From: Curtobacterium sp. VKM Ac-2865 | Lineage (GTDB): Bacteria; Actinomycetota; Actinomycetes; Actinomycetales; Microbacteriaceae | Reading direction: 5' to 3' | Assembly: GCF_015350905.1 (NCBI RefSeq) | Contig: NZ_JADKRZ010000005.1 | Location: 186,001-250,000, forward strand | Length of the DNA stretch: 64,000 nt | Part shown: piece by piece, positions 59,752-64,000 of the stretch | Layout: the number at the start of each line of letters is the position of its first letter | How positions within the stretch are numbered: the stretch's first letter is position 1 | The notes under the pieces: model-generated | The model's input: the letters and a program-made list of their open reading frames with translations, nothing else | Told to the model about the DNA's origin: nothing | Database searches by the model: none | Made by a program: the position numbers and the translations under genes

Positions 59752-61113
59752 ATGACGCCATCATCACGACCACCAATCAGCAGACGCCAGCTCTTCGGGC
59801 TCGGCATCGGAGCGGCTGCGACGGGTCTCCTCGCCGGCTGCGCCGTGCCCGGCTCGACGAACGTCAACAAGGCGGCACTCGTCCCCGCGGCGGCGAGCGG
59901 CGAGACGATCCAGCTCACCTACTGGGCGTGGCTCAAGGACCTGCAGAAGGTCTGCGACGTCTGGAACGCGAAGCACCCCGACGTGCAGGTCACCGCGAAC
60001 TGGATCCCGGGCGGCAACAGCGGCGGGTACCAGAAGATGTACTCGGCGCTCGCGGCCGGCGGCGGGCCCGACATCGGGCAGGTCGAGCTCCGGCAGATCC
60101 CCGAGTTCATGCTCGCGAACGGCCTGGTCGACCTGGCCCGCTACGGCGCGAAGGACGTGCAGGACAAGTACGACGAGGCGGCCTGGGCCCAGGTCTCCTT
60201 CGTCGACGGCGTCTACGGCATCCCGCAGGACACGGGCCCGATGGGGTTCTACTACCAGACCGCGATCCTCGAGCAGGCCGGCGGTGAGCCCCCGACGACA
60301 TGGGACGAGTGGAAGGTCCTGGCCGACAAGGTCCGGGGCACCGGCAAGCAGAACTACCTCGAGGTGTTCCCGGTCGCCGACGCCTCGCCGTTCGCCGCGT
60401 ACGCGCAGCAGGCCGGCGCGCGCTGGTTCAAGGTCGACGGCGACGAGTGGGTCGTCGACATGACCGACGACGCCACGCTCGAGGTCGCCGACTTCTTCGA
60501 CGGGTGCATCGACGACAAGCTCGTCGACACGTCCGCCAGCGCCTACACACCCGGTTGGTACGCCGCCGCTGCGAGTGGTCGCGTCGCCGCCGTCACGAGC
60601 GCGAGCTGGGGCGACGCCCTGATCGAGTCCGTGCAGGGCGGCAAGGGCAAGTGGAAGGTCGCGCCGATGCAGAAGTGGAGCGCCGACGGGTTCGGGTCGA
60701 GCGCGATCGGCGGTTCGACGGCCGCGGTCCTCGCCAACGCGAAGCACCCGAAGGAAGCGCTCGACTTCATCACGTGGATGACCACCTCGAAGGAAGGGGT
60801 CGACGCCATGATCAAGCACTGCGGCATCGGCTGGTCCCCCGCGAAGGACTACATCGGCGCACAGCGCGAGCAGCCGAGCGCCTGGTTCTCCGGGCAGAAC
60901 TACAACGAGGACGTCTTCGCCCCGGCGGCCAAGGAGCAGAACATCGACTGGTCCTGGTCCCCCGTCACGCAGTCGGCGTTCACGTCGCTGCAGAACCAGT
61001 TCCGCCGCAAGATCACCAGCGGGCTCAAGCTCAGCGACGCCGTCGAACTCGCCCAGCGCGAGATCGTCCAGGCGTTCAAGGACAAGGGCCTCAGCGTCAG
61101 GACGGCATCGTGA
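59752..61113 (+). CDS. Sugar ABC transporter substrate-binding lipoprotein
   Basis: A 453-residue family 1 solute-binding protein, first gene of an operon ending in a beta-galactosidase. The N-terminus has a twin-arginine motif (SRRQLFG, residues 10-16) and a lipobox GLLAGC, so Tat export as lipoprotein is likely. Mature features include IQLTYWAWLKDLQKVCDVWNAKHPDVQV, GFYYQTAILEQAG, TTWDEWKVLADKV and PKEALDFITWMTTSKEG. ATG 59752 is preferred; an in-frame GTG three codons earlier is possible. The 195 bases upstream hold no recognised operator. Confidence 0.93.
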   Translation: MTPSSRPPISRRQLFGLGIGAAATGLLAGCAVPGSTNVNKAALVPAAASGETIQLTYWAWLKDLQKVCDVWNAKHPDVQVTANWIPGGNSGGYQKMYSALAAGGGPDIGQVELRQIPEFMLANGLVDLARYGAKDVQDKYDEAAWAQVSFVDGVYGIPQDTGPMGFYYQTAILEQAGGEPPTTWDEWKVLADKVRGTGKQNYLEVFPVADASPFAAYAQQAGARWFKVDGDEWVVDMTDDATLEVADFFDGCIDDKLVDTSASAYTPGWYAAAASGRVAAVTSASWGDALIESVQGGKGKWKVAPMQKWSADGFGSSAIGGSTAAVLANAKHPKEALDFITWMTTSKEGVDAMIKHCGIGWSPAKDYIGAQREQPSAWFSGQNYNEDVFAPAAKEQNIDWSWSPVTQSAFTSLQNQFRRKITSGLKLSDAVELAQREIVQAFKDKGLSVRTAS

Positions 61114-62219
61114 GCACCCAGACCCAGACCCCGACGCGCGCCACCGAGCGTGCGCAGCCGACCTTCCGCACGAGCACCAAGGCCACCCGGGCGCAGAAAC
61201 GCGCGCCGTGGGTCCTGCTCGCACCGTTCCTGGCGCTCTTCGTCCTGACGTTCATCATCCCGATCATCAGCGCCCTGTTCCAGAGCTTCACGACCGTCGA
61301 CCGCAAGGGCCTGTTCGGCGAGGACGGCGTCACCGGCCGCTTCGCCGGCTTCGACAACTACGTCACGGCGCTGAACGACAGCGGCTTCGTCGCCTCGATC
61401 GGCCGCATGCTCCTGTTCGGCATCGTCCAGGTGCCGGTGATGATCATCGCCTGCACGGTCCTGGCGCTGCTGCTGGAGTCGGCGAGCGCCCGCTGGCCGG
61501 GCTTCTTCCGGGCGATCTACTTCATGCCGTACGGCGTCCCGGGCGTCATCGCGACGATCCTCTGGTCGTTCCTGTACGTCCCCGGGCTGTCGCCGATCGT
61601 GTCGCTGCTGCAGTCGATGGGGCTGCAGCCGGACTTCCTCGGCGCGAACAGCGTGCTGTGGTCGATCGCGAACATCGTCACGTGGACCTACACCGGCTAC
61701 AACATGCTCATCATCGTGGCGCAGCTGAAGTCGATCCCCGGCGAGGTGTACGAGGCCGCCAAGATGGACGGCGCCGGCCCCTTCCAGGTCGCCTGGCGCA
61801 TCCAGATCCCGCTCATCGCGCCGGCCCTGGTGCTGACGACGGTGTTCTCGATCATCGGCACGCTGCAGCTCTTCGCGGAGCCGCAGATCCTGTCGACGGT
61901 CGCCCCGGCCATCGACAGCGAGTACACGCCGAACTACGCCGCCTACACGAACGCGTTCGCGTTCAACGAGTACGGCGTCGCGAGTGCCCAGGCGGTCATC
62001 ATCGCGCTGGCCGCCTTCATCCTGTCCTTCACGTTCCTGGCGCTGACGAACCGCCCGCCCAAGGACGAGCGCGACCAGCGCAAGCGGGCTCGCAAGGACG
62101 GCCTGGAGGCCCGGCGCGCGCTCCAGACGCGCGCATCCGCCGGACAGGTGGTCACCAACCGAGCCGACCAGAGCCTCCCGGCCGGTCGCGTCGCGACGAC
62201 CGAAGGGACTGACCGATGA
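61110..62219 (+). CDS. Sugar ABC transporter permease, MalF type
   Basis: A 369-residue CUT1 permease: cytoplasmic basic leader, first segment APWVLLAPFLALFVLTFIIPIISALFQSF, and the EAA loop EVYEAAKMDGAGPFQVAWRIQIPLIAPAL. A longer loop after the last segment gives a basic C-terminal tail of about 50 residues (RPPKDERDQRKRARKDG...). GTG 61110 overlaps the binding-protein stop as GTGA and its own stop overlaps the next start as ATGA. Confidence 0.94.
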   Translation: MSTQTQTPTRATERAQPTFRTSTKATRAQKRAPWVLLAPFLALFVLTFIIPIISALFQSFTTVDRKGLFGEDGVTGRFAGFDNYVTALNDSGFVASIGRMLLFGIVQVPVMIIACTVLALLLESASARWPGFFRAIYFMPYGVPGVIATILWSFLYVPGLSPIVSLLQSMGLQPDFLGANSVLWSIANIVTWTYTGYNMLIIVAQLKSIPGEVYEAAKMDGAGPFQVAWRIQIPLIAPALVLTTVFSIIGTLQLFAEPQILSTVAPAIDSEYTPNYAAYTNAFAFNEYGVASAQAVIIALAAFILSFTFLALTNRPPKDERDQRKRARKDGLEARRALQTRASAGQVVTNRADQSLPAGRVATTEGTDR

Positions 62220-63151
62220 CCAGCGAAGCCATCGAAGCGCCGGCCACGGCGAAGACCGCGGTGCCCGTCGACACCACGTCCATCTCCGCCCACCAACGGC
62301 GGAAGCTCGACCGCTCGCCGCGGTCGCAGATCGTCGTGACGGGCATCCTCGTCGTCGTCGCGCTCTACTTCCTGGTGCCGCTGTACTGGGTCGTGATCGC
62401 CGCCACGAAGACGACGGGCGCGCTGTTCTCGACGAACGGGTTCTGGTTCGGCGGCGACTTCGCGCTGTTCAGCAACCTGCAGCAGGTGTTCACGTACGAC
62501 GGCGGGATCTTCGTCCGGTGGATCGCGAACAGCATCCTGTACTCGGGCGTCGGCGCGGTGCTGGCGACCTACTTCGCGGCGGCCGGCGGGTACGCGCTCG
62601 CGAAGTACGAGTTCCGCGGGCGGCAGCTCGTGTTCGGGACCATCCTCGGCGGCGTGCTCGTGCCGGGGACCGCGACGGCGCTGCCGCTGTTCCTGCTGTT
62701 CTCGACGATGGGCCTGACCGACACGTACTGGAGCGTGCTCATCCCGAGCCTGGTCTCGCCGTTCGGCCTGTTCCTGTGCCGGGTGTACGCCTCGGCGTCG
62801 ATCGACACGGCGCTGATGGAGTCCGCGCGGCTCGACGGGGCCAGTGAACTGCGGATCTTCCACACGATCGCGCTCCGGCAGATGACGCCGGCGCTCGTGA
62901 CGGTGTTCCTGTTCCAGGTCGTCGGGATCTGGAACAACTTCTTCCTGCCGCTGATCATGCTGGCAGACCAGAAGCTGTACCCGATCACACTGGGACTGAA
63001 CAACTGGCGGTCCCAGGTGGACCGTCTGCCAGAGTTCTACCAGCTCACCACCGGCGGAGTGCTCGTCTCGGTCATCCCGCTCGTCATCGCCATCATCGTC
63101 CTGCAGCGCTTCTGGCGCGGGGGCCTCACGGAAGGATCGGTCAAGGGTTGA
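62216..63151 (+). CDS. Sugar ABC transporter permease, MalG type
   Basis: A 311-residue CUT1 permease with six hydrophobic segments, EAA loop MESARLDGASELRIFHTIALRQMTPALV and the MalG-type end GGLTEGSVKG. Partner of the preceding MalF-type protein; no ATPase is encoded, so a shared MsiK-type ATPase is expected. Its stop overlaps the TTG start of the beta-galactosidase. Confidence 0.94.
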   Translation: MTSEAIEAPATAKTAVPVDTTSISAHQRRKLDRSPRSQIVVTGILVVVALYFLVPLYWVVIAATKTTGALFSTNGFWFGGDFALFSNLQQVFTYDGGIFVRWIANSILYSGVGAVLATYFAAAGGYALAKYEFRGRQLVFGTILGGVLVPGTATALPLFLLFSTMGLTDTYWSVLIPSLVSPFGLFLCRVYASASIDTALMESARLDGASELRIFHTIALRQMTPALVTVFLFQVVGIWNNFFLPLIMLADQKLYPITLGLNNWRSQVDRLPEFYQLTTGGVLVSVIPLVIAIIVLQRFWRGGLTEGSVKG

Positions 63152-64000
63152 CCTCCACCGCCACCGACGACCTGCACGCCACGACGCCCGGATCGGCGTC
63201 CCGACTGGCACCGAGGGCGTGGTTGCACACCGATGCACCCGCCCTGACGCTGAACGGGGAGTGGGACTTCCGCTGGTCGCCGGTGGCGGACGCCCCGGAC
63301 TTCGACGACCCGGACGGGTGGGGCACCCTGCCGGTCCCCGCGCACTGGGTCCTGCACGGGCACGGGGCTCCGAGCTACACGAACCTGCAGTACCCGTTCC
63401 CGATCGACCCGCCGCACCCGCCCGAGGAGAACCCGACGGGCGACTACCGACGCACCTTCTCGCTGCCGTCGTCGTTCGACGCGGCCGCCCGGGTGCTGCT
63501 GCGGTTCGACGGCGTGGAGTCGCACTTCCGCGTCTGGGTGAACGACGACCTGGTCGGGTGGTCGACGGGCTCCCGACTGGCGAGCGAGTTCGACGTGACG
63601 TCGCTGCTGCGGCCCGGGTCGAACGAGGTCCGCGTGCGCGTGCATCAGTGGTCGGCGGCCTCGTACTTGGAGGACCAGGACCAGTGGTGGCTGCCGGGCA
63701 TCTTCCGTGACGTCACGCTGCTCGCTCGACCCGCGGCCCCGATCGACGACGTGTTCGTCCGCGCCGGGTGGACCGCCACCCTGGGGACCGCTGCGTCCGC
63801 CGGGACCGCCGCGTCCGGTCGGCCCTCGACGGGCACCGGCACGATCACGGTGCCGACGCTCGACGCCGTGTTCCCCGTGCGCTTCGCCGTGCCGGACCTC
63901 GGCGTGTCCGTCGTCTGGGACTCCGCCGAGGACGTCGCCCCGATCGAGGTCGAGGGCGTCGAGCCGTGGAGCGCCGAACTCCCGAAGCTGTACGACGCCA
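63148..64000 (+). CDS. Beta-galactosidase/GH2 enzyme (partial, cut by window end)
   Basis: N-terminal 284 residues of a GH2 enzyme. The sugar-binding domain shows LAPRAWLHTDAPALTLNGEWDFRWSPVADAP, VPAHWVLHGHGAPSYTNLQYPFPIDPPHPPEENPTGDYRRTFSLP, LRFDGVESHFRVWVNDDLVGWSTGSRLASEFDVTSLLRPGSNEV and QWWLPGIFRDVTLLARP, all characteristic of LacZ-type proteins; the catalytic barrel lies beyond the window. TTG start at 63148 overlaps the permease stop (TTGA). No signal peptide, so it should act on a galactoside brought in by the three genes upstream. Confidence 0.92.
   Translation, partial: MTSTATDDLHATTPGSASRLAPRAWLHTDAPALTLNGEWDFRWSPVADAPDFDDPDGWGTLPVPAHWVLHGHGAPSYTNLQYPFPIDPPHPPEENPTGDYRRTFSLPSSFDAAARVLLRFDGVESHFRVWVNDDLVGWSTGSRLASEFDVTSLLRPGSNEVRVRVHQWSAASYLEDQDQWWLPGIFRDVTLLARPAAPIDDVFVRAGWTATLGTAASAGTAASGRPSTGTGTITVPTLDAVFPVRFAVPDLGVSVVWDSAEDVAPIEVEGVEPWSAELPKLYDA

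Overview
The window reads as high-GC (about 70%) actinobacterial chromosome, most likely Microbacteriaceae and perhaps Curtobacterium. The pointers are a ClpB without its N-terminal domain, a dnaK-grpE-dnaJ-hspR operon with HAIR operators, CUT1-type sugar importers with no ATPase of their own, many GTGA/ATGA gene overlaps, and a large plant-polysaccharide-degrading repertoire. The genus is inference; no rRNA lies in the window. Coding density is very high, and only one gap exceeds 300 bases (1104-1494).

Left part (1-20 kb). A sugar-binding lipoprotein cut by the window edge has a LacI-type operator upstream. Next come a DUF3566 membrane protein, a chloroperoxidase-like hydrolase, and a GH10 xylanase without a signal peptide whose stop codon lies inside tRNA-Gly(TCC). 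Then follow tRNA-Pro(TGG), trigger factor, a three-gene sugar importer, and a six-gene operon: two-component system, Cys-rich-motif lipoprotein, MacA-like adaptor, ATPase and FtsX-type permease. DUF2231, N-domain-less clpB with a HAIR operator, a DHA2 MFS exporter and tatA close this part.

Middle part (20-46 kb). This is a dispersed exopolysaccharide (EPS) and cell-surface region. It holds the initiating sugar transferase, a GH2 beta-mannosidase, and two large secreted proteins built of tandem repeats that flank the hspR-dnaJ-grpE-dnaK heat-shock operon. The EPS operon proper follows: chain-length/tyrosine kinase, DUF3060-like lipoprotein, acyltransferase, GT4, an Alg14/Alg13-type pair, another glycosyltransferase, a Wzx-like flippase and a Wzy-like polymerase. 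Four of these transcription units, possibly five, start at a similar AT-rich partly palindromic element that overlaps an extended -10 box. This suggests joint control of EPS and the two repeat proteins, and is the main candidate for an undescribed regulon or surface-matrix system.

Right part (46-64 kb). Carbohydrate use dominates: a GH1 beta-glucosidase (whose only sensible start is a non-standard ATC or CTG), an esterase-like hydrolase and a complete Dpp/Opp-type importer in one operon. A LacI regulator is adjacent, with a matching operator at 54385-54400. A GntR regulator sits divergent to an MFS transporter, separated by a duplicated GGTATACC site. A Vms1/baeRF-like protein and a second CUT1 importer running into a GH2 beta-galactosidase (cut by the right edge) complete the window.

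A family of perfect intergenic palindromes (stem core GGAGGCNCGGTGC) recurs at five gene ends, and single arms of it appear inside genes.
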